A DNA stretch of 23,016 nt from JBDUCV01 sp040003255 (GTDB taxonomy: Bacteria; Actinomycetota; Actinomycetes; Mycobacteriales; Jatrophihabitantaceae): NCBI GenBank assembly GCA_040003255.1, contig JBDUCV010000036.1:1-23016 (forward strand). Reading direction: 5' to 3'. A program made the translations under genes and the position numbers. This document shows positions 16,287 to 23,016 of this stretch, piece by piece (positions within the stretch are counted from its first letter, which is position 1; each line of letters opens with the position of its first letter). Below the pieces are notes generated by a model. It ran no database searches. It saw nothing but the letters and a program-made list of their open reading frames with translations, and was not told the origin of the DNA.

Positions 16287-16292
16287 TACCCT
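16287..16292 (+). promoter_or_regulatory. Putative -10 element (TACCCT), leaderless start of first ArsA-like gene
   Basis: TACCCT is followed by 6 bases and the ATG at 16299, with no Shine-Dalgarno sequence. The identical hexamer stands before the PBP gene and the metallophosphoesterase gene. Confidence 0.55.
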
Positions 16293-16298
16293 GGCGCC

Positions 16299-17309
16299 AT
16301 GGCCGCCGCTGCATCCGCCGCGCTCCGCGCGCCGACCGACTCCACCGCCGCCGTGCCGGGTATTCGCTTGCATGTCGTCACCGGCAAGGGTGGCGTCGGC
16401 AAGACGACCGTCGCCGCCGCGATGGCGCTCGCGCTAGCCGAGGGCGGCCGTCGGGTCCTGTTGGTCGAGGTCGAGGGACGCCAAGCGCTTGCCCAGTTGT
16501 TCGACGTGCCGGCCCTGGCCTACACCGAGCGGCGGCTCGCGACGGCAAGCGGTGGCGGCGAGGTAGTGGGCCTCGCGATCGACCCCGAGCAGGCGTTGAT
16601 GGAATACCTCGCCATGTTCTACAACCTCAAGCGGGCCGGACGGCTGCTGCGGCGCATGGGCGCCATCGACTTCGCGACGACGATCGCGCCCGGGCTTCGC
16701 GACGTGCTGCTCACCGGCAAGGTGAAGGAGGCGGTGACCCGTCTCGGCAAGGATCGCCACCCGGTGTACGACTCGGTTGTGCTGGACGCACCTCCGACCG
16801 GGCGGATCAGGCAGTTCCTCGACGCCACCACCGAGGTGGCCAAGCTGACCAAGGTCGGGCCGATCAGCCGGCACAGCGCCGGCGTAATCAGTCTGCTCCA
16901 CGGCCCACTAACCGCAGTGCACATCGTTACTGTGCTCGAAGAGATGCCCGTACAGGAGACGATCGAGGCCGCGACCGACCTGGCGGCGGCAGGCTTCGGT
17001 CTCGGAGCGGTGATTGTCAACCGGGTGCGTCCGACCCTCGTCGCCAGCGGTCAGGTGGGCGCCCGCGGCGCCGTCGACACGACAGCGCTCGGCTCGGGTC
17101 TCGCGGCCGCCGGGGTGGACGCCGCTTTCGCCGAGCTGCTCGGCCGGCAGATGGCCGAGTACGCCAACCGCCAACGACTACAGCGGCGCAACGCCTCACT
17201 ACTTCACACCATCGACCGTCCTCGCCTCGAGCTGCCAGACCTGAAGCCACCGGTCGACCTGGGCGAGCTGAAGGAACTGGCAAGTCACGTCGCCGAGGTG
17301 CTGCGGTGA
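16299..17309 (+). CDS. ArsA/Get3-like ATPase, first subunit (Rv3679-like)
   Basis: A 336-residue P-loop ATPase. A short Ala-rich N-terminus leads to the deviant Walker A GKGGVGKTT (29-37), in which Lys30 is the signature lysine that completes the partner's active site in this class. LVEVEGRQALAQLF and VVLDAPPTGRIRQFL follow as switch regions. No arsenite-binding cysteine triplet is seen and no ars genes are near, so arsenite transport is unlikely; the better comparison is Get3, the tail-anchored protein targeting factor, and the mycobacterial pair Rv3679/Rv3680. Its stop overlaps the start of the second ATPase gene by 4 bases (GTGA), consistent with a fixed-ratio heterodimer. Confidence 0.9.
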   Translation: MAAAASAALRAPTDSTAAVPGIRLHVVTGKGGVGKTTVAAAMALALAEGGRRVLLVEVEGRQALAQLFDVPALAYTERRLATASGGGEVVGLAIDPEQALMEYLAMFYNLKRAGRLLRRMGAIDFATTIAPGLRDVLLTGKVKEAVTRLGKDRHPVYDSVVLDAPPTGRIRQFLDATTEVAKLTKVGPISRHSAGVISLLHGPLTAVHIVTVLEEMPVQETIEAATDLAAAGFGLGAVIVNRVRPTLVASGQVGARGAVDTTALGSGLAAAGVDAAFAELLGRQMAEYANRQRLQRRNASLLHTIDRPRLELPDLKPPVDLGELKELASHVAEVLR

Positions 17310-18448
17310 GCGCCGCCCTGGACGTCGACGCCCTCATCGACGATCCAGCCACCCGCATCGTCGTCACCTGCGGCAGCGGCGGAGTGGGCAAGACGACGAT
17401 CGCGGCGGCGCTGGCGCTGCGGGCGGCCGAAGCAGGCCGGCGGACGGTCGTCCTGACGATCGACCCGGCCCGGCGCCTCGCCCAGTCGATGGGGCTCAGC
17501 GAGCTCGACAACACTCCGCGTCCGGTCGCGAAGGCGCGCGGCCCACTGGCGGCGATGATGCTGGACATGAAGCGGACGTTCGACGAGGTCGTGTCCGCGA
17601 ACTCAAGCCCCGATCGGGCCGAACAGATCTTCGCCAACCCGTTCTACCAGGCGCTGTCGTCCTCGTTCGCCGGGACGCAGGAGTACATGGCGATGGAGAA
17701 GTTGTCGCAGTTATCTGAGCAGTCCAAGTGGGAGCTGATCATCGTTGATACCCCGCCATCGCGCTCGGCACTGGACTTTCTGGACGCTCCGCAGCGGCTG
17801 GGTCACTTCCTGGACGGACGGATGATCCGGCTAATCACGGCTCCGGCGCGCGCCGGGAGCAAGGCATACCTCAAGGTGGTCACCGCGGGCTTCTCGGTGG
17901 CCGCTCGGATGATGTCAAAGATGCTCGGCGGTGAACTCCTTTCGGACGTCTCGTCGTTCGTCAGTGCCCTCGAGACGATGTTCGGCGGGTTCCGGCAGCG
18001 CGCCGAACACACATATCAGCTGCTGAAGGCGCCCGGCACGGCGTTCGTCGTAGTGGCCGCCCCCGAGCCGGACGCGCTGCGCGAGGCGTCCTATTTCGTT
18101 GACCGGCTGGGCGACGAGCAGATGCCACTCGCCGGCGTGGTGGTCAACCGGATGCACGACACCTCGGTGCCGGGCCGCAGTCTGACAGCTCGCCGGGCCG
18201 AGGCAGCCGCAGATGCGCTCGCCGACAAGCGGGCCACCGGCGACGATGCGCCCGAGCTGGCGCTGGCCGAGGCGGCATTGCGGGTGCAGGTGGAGCTCGG
18301 GCTGGCCGCGGAGGTCGACACTCGGATGGCGCGCCGATTTGCCGCCGCGCACCCCCAGGTGGCACTTGTCACGGTGCCGGCTCTGCCGACCGACGTCCAC
18401 GACCTCGCGGGTCTGCGCCGGGTGGGTGCCCTGCTGGGTGGCACCTAG
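17306..18448 (+). CDS. ArsA/Get3-like ATPase, second subunit (Rv3680-like)
   Basis: A 380-residue ATPase of the same fold as the preceding protein. Its Walker A reads GSGGVGKTT (23-31), with Ser24 in place of the signature lysine, while the P-loop Lys29 is kept. LTIDPARRLAQSMG, a long helical insertion (about 95-145), IIVDTPPSRSALDFLD and VVVAAPEPDALREA follow. Because one subunit has the signature lysine and the other does not, the two nucleotide sites of a heterodimer would not be equivalent. It is translationally coupled to the first ATPase gene. Only 31 bases separate its stop from the PBP start; the whiB4 gene found here in mycobacteria is absent. Confidence 0.9.
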   Translation: MSAALDVDALIDDPATRIVVTCGSGGVGKTTIAAALALRAAEAGRRTVVLTIDPARRLAQSMGLSELDNTPRPVAKARGPLAAMMLDMKRTFDEVVSANSSPDRAEQIFANPFYQALSSSFAGTQEYMAMEKLSQLSEQSKWELIIVDTPPSRSALDFLDAPQRLGHFLDGRMIRLITAPARAGSKAYLKVVTAGFSVAARMMSKMLGGELLSDVSSFVSALETMFGGFRQRAEHTYQLLKAPGTAFVVVAAPEPDALREASYFVDRLGDEQMPLAGVVVNRMHDTSVPGRSLTARRAEAAADALADKRATGDDAPELALAEAALRVQVELGLAAEVDTRMARRFAAAHPQVALVTVPALPTDVHDLAGLRRVGALLGGT

Positions 18449-18465
18449 ACCCGGGCCCCGTCCCG

Positions 18466-18471
18466 TACCCT
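18466..18471 (+). promoter_or_regulatory. Putative -10 element (TACCCT) before PBP gene
   Basis: TACCCT is followed by 8 bases and the GTG at 18480. It allows a leaderless message for the PBP gene, independent of the ATPase genes. A weak ribosome-binding site (GAGG at 18472-18475, 4 bases before the GTG) overlaps this spacer. Confidence 0.45.
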
Positions 18472-18479
18472 GAGGTCCC

Positions 18480-20915
18480 GTGGCAGGCTCCTCGCGACCC
18501 AATCGGGCACTGACCGTTCTCAAGCTGCTGGGCGTCCTCGTCGTTACCGGCGTCCTCGCTGCTGGTGTGCTATTGCCCTATGTCGGCGGAATTGGCCTGG
18601 TCGCCCGTCAGCAGGGAGCCAAGTTCCTCGACCAGCCGTGCAACTTGACCGAGACGCCGCCGCCGCTGCGCAGCACGCTCTACGCGCGTGACGGCAAGAC
18701 GCCGATCGCGAACCTATTCGATCAGGATCGCCAGCCGGTGTCATTGGCACAGATGCCGAAGGTCTTGCAGCAGGCACTGATCGCCACCGAAGACCGGCGC
18801 TTTTTCAGTCACCAGGGCGTCGACATGCGGGGCCTGATCCGCTCCGCGCTCAACACGAGCAGCGGCGACACCCAGGGCGGCTCGACGCTGACGATGCAGT
18901 ACGTCAAGCAGGAGCGCTACTACCAGGCCCTGGACGATCCGGCGAAGCAGGCCGCGGCGGTCGACCAGAACATCAACCGCAAGATCCAAGACGCGAAGTG
19001 CGCGATCGAGATCGAGAAGAAGGAAACCAAGCAACAGATCCTCGACAACTACCTCAACATCGCCTTCTTCGGTGAGCACTCCTACGGCATCGCCACCGCG
19101 GCGCAAACCTTCTTCGGCGTCGCGCCGAAGGACTTGCACAAGTTGACACTTGCTCAGTCGGCCATGTTGGTGGGCATGTTGCGGGCGCCGAGTCAGTACG
19201 ACCCGTTCATCAACAAGAAGCCGTCGATGAGGCGGCGCGACCAGGTCATCGACAACCTGCTCAGTCAGGGTCAGATCACTGCCGCACAGGCGGCCAAGGC
19301 CAAGGCCGACCCCGGAAACCTGGCTACGACCGCGCCGCCCGACGTCCGGGAGGGTTGCGCCAGTAGCAACCCGGCGATCCTCAACGCCGGTTTCTTCTGC
19401 GACTACGTCACCGACTGGCTGACCGACGCCAAGAAGGGCAACATCAGCGATCCGCAACTGCGTCGGGGCGGCTTCTCGATCGTCACCACCCTCGACCCGG
19501 CGCTGCAGAACAGCACGCAACGGTCGATCTCGACCCAGCTGCCACCCACGTCGCCGATGACCGCTATCCAGCCCGTCGTCGACCCGCAGACCGGCGACGT
19601 GAAGGCGATGGCGACGAGCAAGCTCTACGGCGCCAAGACCAATCCGAAAGACAACACACACACGGCGCTACCGATCTTCACCAACCCCACCACGGGTGCG
19701 GCGTCGACGTACAAGTACTTCTCGATGATCGCGGCGCTGAAGGCGGGTGCCACGCCGGAACTTGCGCTCGGCGCCAACTCGCCGGACCACAAGCAGTACC
19801 AGACGAGCTCGTGCAGTGCTGGCAGCTACGTGGCCCGCAACACCGAGGGCCAGAGCTATCTGCCGAACGAGACGATGGCTAGCGCTATCGCCAAGTCGTC
19901 CAACACCTACTTCGTCGCGCTCGAGGACCAGTTCTTCAACCAGTGCAGCATCAAGCCAATCGTCGATACGGCGCTCGGGCTCGGCATGAGCTCGCTGAAC
20001 GACCAGGTCCCGCCCACGAAGCAGACCTATGCGCAGCAGGCCGTGGCCCAGGCCCAGGCGACATTCACCCTCGGGCAGAACGGCACCAGCCCGCTCGAGC
20101 TCACCGGCGCCTACGGCGCGGCAGCGCACGACGGGGTCTTCTGCGCACCCGCGCCAATTCTCTCGATCAAGGACCACTCCGGTAAGGAGCTGGCGTTCAC
20201 CCGGACCCCCTGCGCAACCCAGATGTCGCCGCAGATTGCCCGGACGGCGGTGCAGATGCTGGTCGCCGATACCAAGACTGGCACTGCGGTCGGGCCGTTC
20301 CAGTCGTACTACGGCCAGGGCGGCAGCGAGGTCGCGGGCAAGACGGGTACCAACAACGACAAGACCGACAAGGCGAACTCCTCCCTCTGGTTCGTCGGTG
20401 TCACGCCGACCCTGGTCGCGACGACGGCGTTGATCAACCTCGACCACCCGTCCGATGCGATCTCGGGATTGCCCGGCATGTCGAACGAGCAGGCCGCCAA
20501 CACCTTGGGCGCCTATGCGGCACAGATCTGGGTCAACAGCCTCACCCCAACCGTGTTGCAGAGCCCCCGCTGGGCGTGGCCAGGACCGAACGACATCCCC
20601 AACGCGATCCCGGTGCAATCGGTGATCGGCAAGTCCGCGCAGGAGGCCACCCAGATCCTGACCGCACAAGGCTTCAAGGTGGTCGACGTGGGCAAGGGGC
20701 AACCGGCCTGCGGCAGCTCTGCCCCGTTCTACTCGGTGGGCTACCAGCAGCCTGCCGTCGCGGTGCCGGGCGACACTGTGACGATCTGCCTCAGCAACGG
20801 CCGGCCGCTCTACACCTACCTCCCGCCCCCGCCGCCGCCCAAGCCCGTGGTCCGCCCCACCATCCCGCCGCCGCTGCCGGCGGCGAGCCCCACCCGCAAA
20901 AGGCCACCCCACTGA
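18480..20915 (+). CDS. ponA2: Bifunctional penicillin-binding protein with PASTA domain (PonA2-like)
   Basis: An 811-residue class A PBP that polymerises and cross-links peptidoglycan outside the membrane. A signal-anchor helix (about 12-40) is followed by the GT51 glycosyltransferase domain with ALIATEDRRFFSHQGVD (catalytic Glu104) and GGSTLTMQ (133-140). The transpeptidase domain has STYK (nucleophile Ser409), SSN (473-475) and KTGT (621-624). One PASTA domain (about 694-775) may bind muropeptides or beta-lactams, and the protein ends in a Pro-rich tail. Ten cysteines, all on the outer side, are unusual and suggest disulfides. The GTG start is preceded by TACCCT. It converges with the YqeY-like gene, only 4 bases apart. 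Confidence 0.95.
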   Translation: MAGSSRPNRALTVLKLLGVLVVTGVLAAGVLLPYVGGIGLVARQQGAKFLDQPCNLTETPPPLRSTLYARDGKTPIANLFDQDRQPVSLAQMPKVLQQALIATEDRRFFSHQGVDMRGLIRSALNTSSGDTQGGSTLTMQYVKQERYYQALDDPAKQAAAVDQNINRKIQDAKCAIEIEKKETKQQILDNYLNIAFFGEHSYGIATAAQTFFGVAPKDLHKLTLAQSAMLVGMLRAPSQYDPFINKKPSMRRRDQVIDNLLSQGQITAAQAAKAKADPGNLATTAPPDVREGCASSNPAILNAGFFCDYVTDWLTDAKKGNISDPQLRRGGFSIVTTLDPALQNSTQRSISTQLPPTSPMTAIQPVVDPQTGDVKAMATSKLYGAKTNPKDNTHTALPIFTNPTTGAASTYKYFSMIAALKAGATPELALGANSPDHKQYQTSSCSAGSYVARNTEGQSYLPNETMASAIAKSSNTYFVALEDQFFNQCSIKPIVDTALGLGMSSLNDQVPPTKQTYAQQAVAQAQATFTLGQNGTSPLELTGAYGAAAHDGVFCAPAPILSIKDHSGKELAFTRTPCATQMSPQIARTAVQMLVADTKTGTAVGPFQSYYGQGGSEVAGKTGTNNDKTDKANSSLWFVGVTPTLVATTALINLDHPSDAISGLPGMSNEQAANTLGAYAAQIWVNSLTPTVLQSPRWAWPGPNDIPNAIPVQSVIGKSAQEATQILTAQGFKVVDVGKGQPACGSSAPFYSVGYQQPAVAVPGDTVTICLSNGRPLYTYLPPPPPPKPVVRPTIPPPLPAASPTRKRPPH

Positions 20916-20919
20916 GTGA

Positions 20920-21372
20920 TCAGCCGAGTTGGCGACGCACCTGGTCGCTCACCCGTTTGCCGTCCGCGCGACCCGCCACCCGTGGCGCGAGCAGCTTCAT
21001 CACAGCGCCCATCTGACGCTGCTCGGTAGCGCCCGCCTCAGCGACGGCGGCGGTTACCAGCGCCGTCAGCTCGTCATCGCCTAGCTGGCTGGGCAGGTAG
21101 CGCTGCAGCACTGCGTCCTCAGCCCGCTCCCGTTCGGCCAGCTCGCCGCGGCCAGCTGCATCGAACGCCTCGGCCGCTTCTCGCCGCTTCTTCGCCTCGC
21201 GGGCGATCACTCGGACGACCTCGTCGTCAGCGAGCTCGCGCGCCGCCTTACCGGCGACCTCCTCATTTGTGACGGCGGTGAGCGTCATGCGCAGGGTTGC
21301 CGTCGTCAGCTCGTCGCGTGCCTTCATGGCGGCATTGAGATCGGATTGCAGTCGCGGCTTGAGCTCGGGCAT
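20920..21372 (-). CDS. GatB/YqeY-domain protein
   Basis: A 150-residue, mainly helical protein. It starts LKPRLQSDLNAAMKARDEL and contains RMTLTAVTNEEV, the charged middle (EAKKRREAAEAF), YLPSQLGDDEL and the end MGAVMKLLAPRVAGRADGKR, all typical of YqeY. The domain resembles the tail of GatB, which binds tRNA in the amidotransferase, but the function of stand-alone YqeY is not settled. The ATG at 21372 has TACCGT 7 bases upstream. It is divergent from the metallophosphoesterase gene with 44 bases between the starts. Confidence 0.93.
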   Translation of the reverse strand: MPELKPRLQSDLNAAMKARDELTTATLRMTLTAVTNEEVAGKAARELADDEVVRVIAREAKKRREAAEAFDAAGRGELAERERAEDAVLQRYLPSQLGDDELTALVTAAVAEAGATEQRQMGAVMKLLAPRVAGRADGKRVSDQVRRQLG

Positions 21373-21379
21373 ACGGTGG

Positions 21380-21385
21380 ACGGTA
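21380..21385 (-). promoter_or_regulatory. Putative -10 element (TACCGT), leaderless start of YqeY-like gene
   Basis: On the minus strand TACCGT is followed by 7 bases and the ATG at 21372. There is no ribosome-binding site. It faces the TACCCT element of the divergent gene across 18 bases. Confidence 0.5.
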
Positions 21386-21403
21386 GCGCGGTGGGCCGCC
21401 CCG

Positions 21404-21409
21404 TACCCT
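21404..21409 (+). promoter_or_regulatory. Putative -10 element (TACCCT), leaderless start of metallophosphoesterase
   Basis: TACCCT is followed by 7 bases and the ATG at 21417, with no ribosome-binding site. Confidence 0.55.
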
Positions 21410-21416
21410 GCACGTC

Positions 21417-22301
21417 ATGTCTGCGCTGACCCGTTCCGCCACAGTCGTCGCAGCAGCCGCCGGCGCGACGCTGGCCTACGGCACGCTGATCGAGCGCAAT
21501 GCGTTCACCTTGCGCCGCTTCGACGTGCCGCTGCTACCTGCGGGCGCTCAGCCGATCAGGGTCCTGCACGTATCGGACCTGCATTTGATCGCGCGCCAAC
21601 ATCGCAAGCGGGAATGGATTCGCTCGCTAGCCAGGCTGGCGCCCGATCTGGTGATCAACACGGGCGACACCATCGCTGACCCGCACGCGATTCCGGCGAT
21701 CATGGACGCCCTTGAGCCGCTGTCCGCCTTTCCCGGGGGGTTCGTGCCGGGCAACAACGACTATTACGCTCCCCGCCCGAAGAATCCACTGCGCTATTTC
21801 GCTCCGGACAACAACCGGGTGTACGGGGAGCGGCTGCCCTGGCCACAGCTGGCGGCGGCGATGACCGCGCAGGGGTGGACCGATCTCACCCACGTCCGCT
21901 CCACGGTCACCGCGGCTGGCCAGCAGATCGCGCTGGCCGGCACTGACGATCCGCACCTGCACCGGGCTCGCTACGCCAAGATCGCGGGCCCGGCTGATGC
22001 CTCCGCGGCAGTCCGGATCGGGGTAACGCACTCCCCCGAACCTGCATTGCTGGCGTCGTTCGCGGCCGACGGATACGACCTGGTGCTCGCCGGGCACACA
22101 CATGGCGGTCAGGTTCGGGTGCCCTTCGGACCGGCGATCGTCACGAACTGCGGCATCGACGTGCACCGCGCACGGTGGCTCCATCGGTGGGATGACCGCA
22201 TGTGGTTCCACATCTGCGCCGGACTGGGCACCAGCCCCTACACCCCGATCCGCGTCGCCTGCCGTCCCGAGGCTTCGCTGCTCACCCTCGTCTCGCGTTA
22301 G
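21417..22301 (+). CDS. Calcineurin-like metallophosphoesterase (Rv3683-like)
   Basis: A 294-residue protein. A weakly hydrophobic N-terminus (VVAAAAGATLAYG) could be a membrane anchor. The five metallophosphoesterase motifs are present: SDLHL (about 53-57), NTGDT (80-84), GNND (near 112), THSPE and GHTHGGQVRVP. These bind two metals for phosphoester or phosphoanhydride hydrolysis. The arrangement with a membrane-proximal N-terminus resembles YkuE/LpxH-like enzymes, but the substrate is unknown. Position after the PBP gene is as in mycobacteria. The tRNA-Pro gene follows 64 bases downstream. Confidence 0.93.
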   Translation: MSALTRSATVVAAAAGATLAYGTLIERNAFTLRRFDVPLLPAGAQPIRVLHVSDLHLIARQHRKREWIRSLARLAPDLVINTGDTIADPHAIPAIMDALEPLSAFPGGFVPGNNDYYAPRPKNPLRYFAPDNNRVYGERLPWPQLAAAMTAQGWTDLTHVRSTVTAAGQQIALAGTDDPHLHRARYAKIAGPADASAAVRIGVTHSPEPALLASFAADGYDLVLAGHTHGGQVRVPFGPAIVTNCGIDVHRARWLHRWDDRMWFHICAGLGTSPYTPIRVACRPEASLLTLVSR

Positions 22302-22313
22302 CTTCTCGAAGAT

Positions 22314-22342
22314 TTAGCGTGCCCTCGCCGCTCGGCTATGCT
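22314..22342 (+). promoter_or_regulatory. Putative tRNA-Pro promoter
   Basis: TTAGCG (22314-22319) and TATGCT (22337-22342) are exactly 17 bases apart, 23 bases before the first base of the tRNA. The -10 is good and the -35 is weak. Confidence 0.55.
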
Positions 22343-22365
22343 GGCGCGGCTGCCCTGCGGGGCAC

Positions 22366-22442
<77 letters not shown>

Positions 22443-22458
22443 GTAACAAAGCCCAATT

Positions 22459-22478
22459 CTCGGGGATTTCGGCCCGAG
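22459..22478 (+). terminator. Possible tRNA terminator hairpin
   Basis: CTCGGG (22459-22464) and CCCGAG (22473-22478) form a 6-bp stem with an 8-base loop, starting 16 bases after the tRNA CCA. There is no T-tract, so the call is weak. Confidence 0.35.
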
Positions 22479-22577
22479 GTAAGCCCTCGCTGCGAGTGGA
22501 ACTGCTAACGGCATTTGCAAACACGGCGGGCACAAAGAGGTCAAGCCCTGGGCACTTGGAGGTGCCGCAACTAGCGG

Positions 22578-22600
22578 ACAAGCCGCCCTGCGGATCTTGT
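22578..22600 (+). other. Stem-loop in leader of secreted-protein gene
   Basis: ACAAG-CCGC (22578-22586) pairs with GCGG and CTTGT (22590-22593 and 22596-22600), leaving a CCT loop and a two-base bulge: 9 base pairs in total. It lies about 80 bases before the ATG. Confidence 0.5.
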
Positions 22601-22637
22601 GTTGTTTCCCTGGTGGGGCCAAGCTTGGGATGTCGGT

Positions 22638-22661
22638 GTCGAGCCCGCGTGTCGGGTCGAC
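22638..22661 (+). other. Stem-loop just upstream of the ribosome-binding site
   Basis: GTCGA-g-CCCG (22638-22647) pairs with CGGG-TCGAC (22653-22661), 9 base pairs with a single-base bulge and a 5-base loop. It ends 20 bases before the ATG at 22682 and could influence translation or stability of the message. Confidence 0.5.
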
Positions 22662-22681
22662 CTTACGGGGCTGGAGAAGAC

Positions 22682-23016
22682 ATGAAGCGATTCCAAGCGG
22701 CGGCTGCAGCACTGTTGATTACTTCGCTTTCGCTGACGGCTCGCGGGGCATCGGCCGCCCCGCTCGGCTCCGCATGGGATTCGAGCGTGCCGTTCACGAA
22801 CGTCGTTGCCAGCTCGCCGACGACGGGCGGCGGCTACCCCGTACCTCCAGGCTCGCGAGTTCCGCAGGCAGGGACCTGTCGCCCGGGTCCGTTCAACGCG
22901 AACCACTCCGAGTCATGGCTCGCCGTTAATCCCGGTACCGAGAACCTCGTCGGAACGTCGAAGTTCTTCTTCGACAAGTACTCGACCTTCTACATGTTCT
23001 ATCTCGGCGCGTACCA
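22682..23016 (+). CDS. Secreted protein, N-terminal part only (runs off the window; possibly sialidase/BNR-like)
   Basis: The open frame continues past the last base, giving 111 codons. It begins MKRFQAAAAALLITSLSLTA and has a classical Sec signal peptide, probably cut after ASA or nearby. The mature part starts with a Ser/Thr/Gly/Pro-rich stretch, then a Cys (GTCRPGPFNANHSESW) and LAVNPGTENLVGTSKFFFDK followed by YSTFYMFYLGAY. The SESWLAVNP...LVG pattern recalls BNR/exo-alpha-sialidase-like secreted proteins of actinobacteria, but too little is present to be sure. The start is clear: GGAGAAG about 5 bases before the ATG. The gene lies beyond the conserved block, behind tRNA-Pro and a structured leader. 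Confidence 0.75.
   Translation, partial: MKRFQAAAAALLITSLSLTARGASAAPLGSAWDSSVPFTNVVASSPTTGGGYPVPPGSRVPQAGTCRPGPFNANHSESWLAVNPGTENLVGTSKFFFDKYSTFYMFYLGAY

Larger units (their letters stand above)
22443..22681 (+). other. Structured leader region between tRNA-Pro and the secreted-protein gene
   Basis: About 240 bases without a convincing gene and visibly less GC-rich than the rest. It holds several inverted repeats: a 6-bp stem just after the tRNA, GGCAC/GTGCC (22551-22566), ACAAGCCGC/GCGG..CTTGT (22578-22600) and GTCGA.CCCG/CGGGTCGAC (22638-22661). The last hairpin ends 11 bases before the ribosome-binding site GGAG. I recognise no known riboswitch. It could be a long regulated 5' leader. Confidence 0.45.

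Noticed and set aside
16299..18448. Arsenite efflux (ars) system
   Set aside because: Both ATPases are ArsA-like but lack the arsenite-binding cysteine cluster, and there is no arsB, arsD or arsR nearby.
19668..20912. 414-codon minus-strand frame antisense to the PBP gene
   Set aside because: The plus strand encodes an unmistakable transpeptidase domain; the antisense product is low-complexity and motif-free.
22571..22906. 111-codon minus-strand frame opposite the secreted-protein gene
   Set aside because: The plus strand has a strong ribosome-binding site, ATG, signal peptide and an open frame to the window end; the minus frame has none of these.

Overview
The window is high-GC DNA from an actinobacterium (Actinomycetota). 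Codon usage is strongly GC-biased and GTG starts are common. Many operon-leading genes carry a TANNNT hexamer 6-8 bases before the start codon, the arrangement expected for leaderless mRNAs in this phylum. Gene order follows the mycobacterial acs-to-metallophosphoesterase neighbourhood (Rv3667-Rv3683 in M. tuberculosis, recalled from memory): acs, holin-like membrane protein, EphE-like hydrolase, MarP, Nudix, nth, small membrane protein, crp, beta-lactamase-fold protein, RidA, two ArsA/Get3-like ATPases, PonA2-like PBP and metallophosphoesterase. Departures from that order (no thioredoxin gene beside nth, no whiB4 before ponA2, extra nhaA, cupredoxin, murJ, asnB and M15-like genes) suggest a relative outside Mycobacterium; I cannot name a genus.

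Layout. 1-845: a minus-strand gene for a degenerate Fic-fold protein, divergent from acs (873-2834). 2881-4137: nhaA, convergent with acs. 4352-5750: a plus-strand pair, a holin-superfamily-like membrane protein and an epoxide-hydrolase-type hydrolase. 5772-8731: a tight minus-strand operon, nth > Nudix (CoA pyrophosphatase type) > cupredoxin lipoprotein > marP, with 4-base overlaps at the first two junctions. 8733-9810: a small membrane protein and crp on plus. 9855-16196: minus strand, ridA > Nudix > beta-lactamase-fold protein, then (probably from its own promoter) an M15-like protein > asnB > murJ. 16299-20915: plus strand, two ArsA/Get3-like ATPases overlapping by four bases, then a bifunctional PBP with a PASTA domain. 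20920-21372: YqeY-like protein (minus). 21417-22301: metallophosphoesterase (plus). 22366-22442: tRNA-Pro(CGG). 22682-end: a truncated gene for a secreted protein behind a hairpin-rich leader.

How it fits together. The strongest theme is the cell envelope: a PASTA class A PBP, a lipid II flippase homologue, an AsnB-type amidotransferase that could amidate a peptidoglycan precursor, an M15-like peptidase homologue, the periplasmic protease MarP and a Get3-like ATPase pair. A second theme is acyl-CoA metabolism (Acs plus two Nudix hydrolases of CoA-type families) under a nearby cAMP receptor protein. The least explained items are the M15-like/asnB/murJ cassette, the Fic pseudoenzyme candidate facing acs, the cupredoxin lipoprotein with a Gln where the axial Met is expected, the DxDxDG tail on NhaA and the structured leader after the tRNA.
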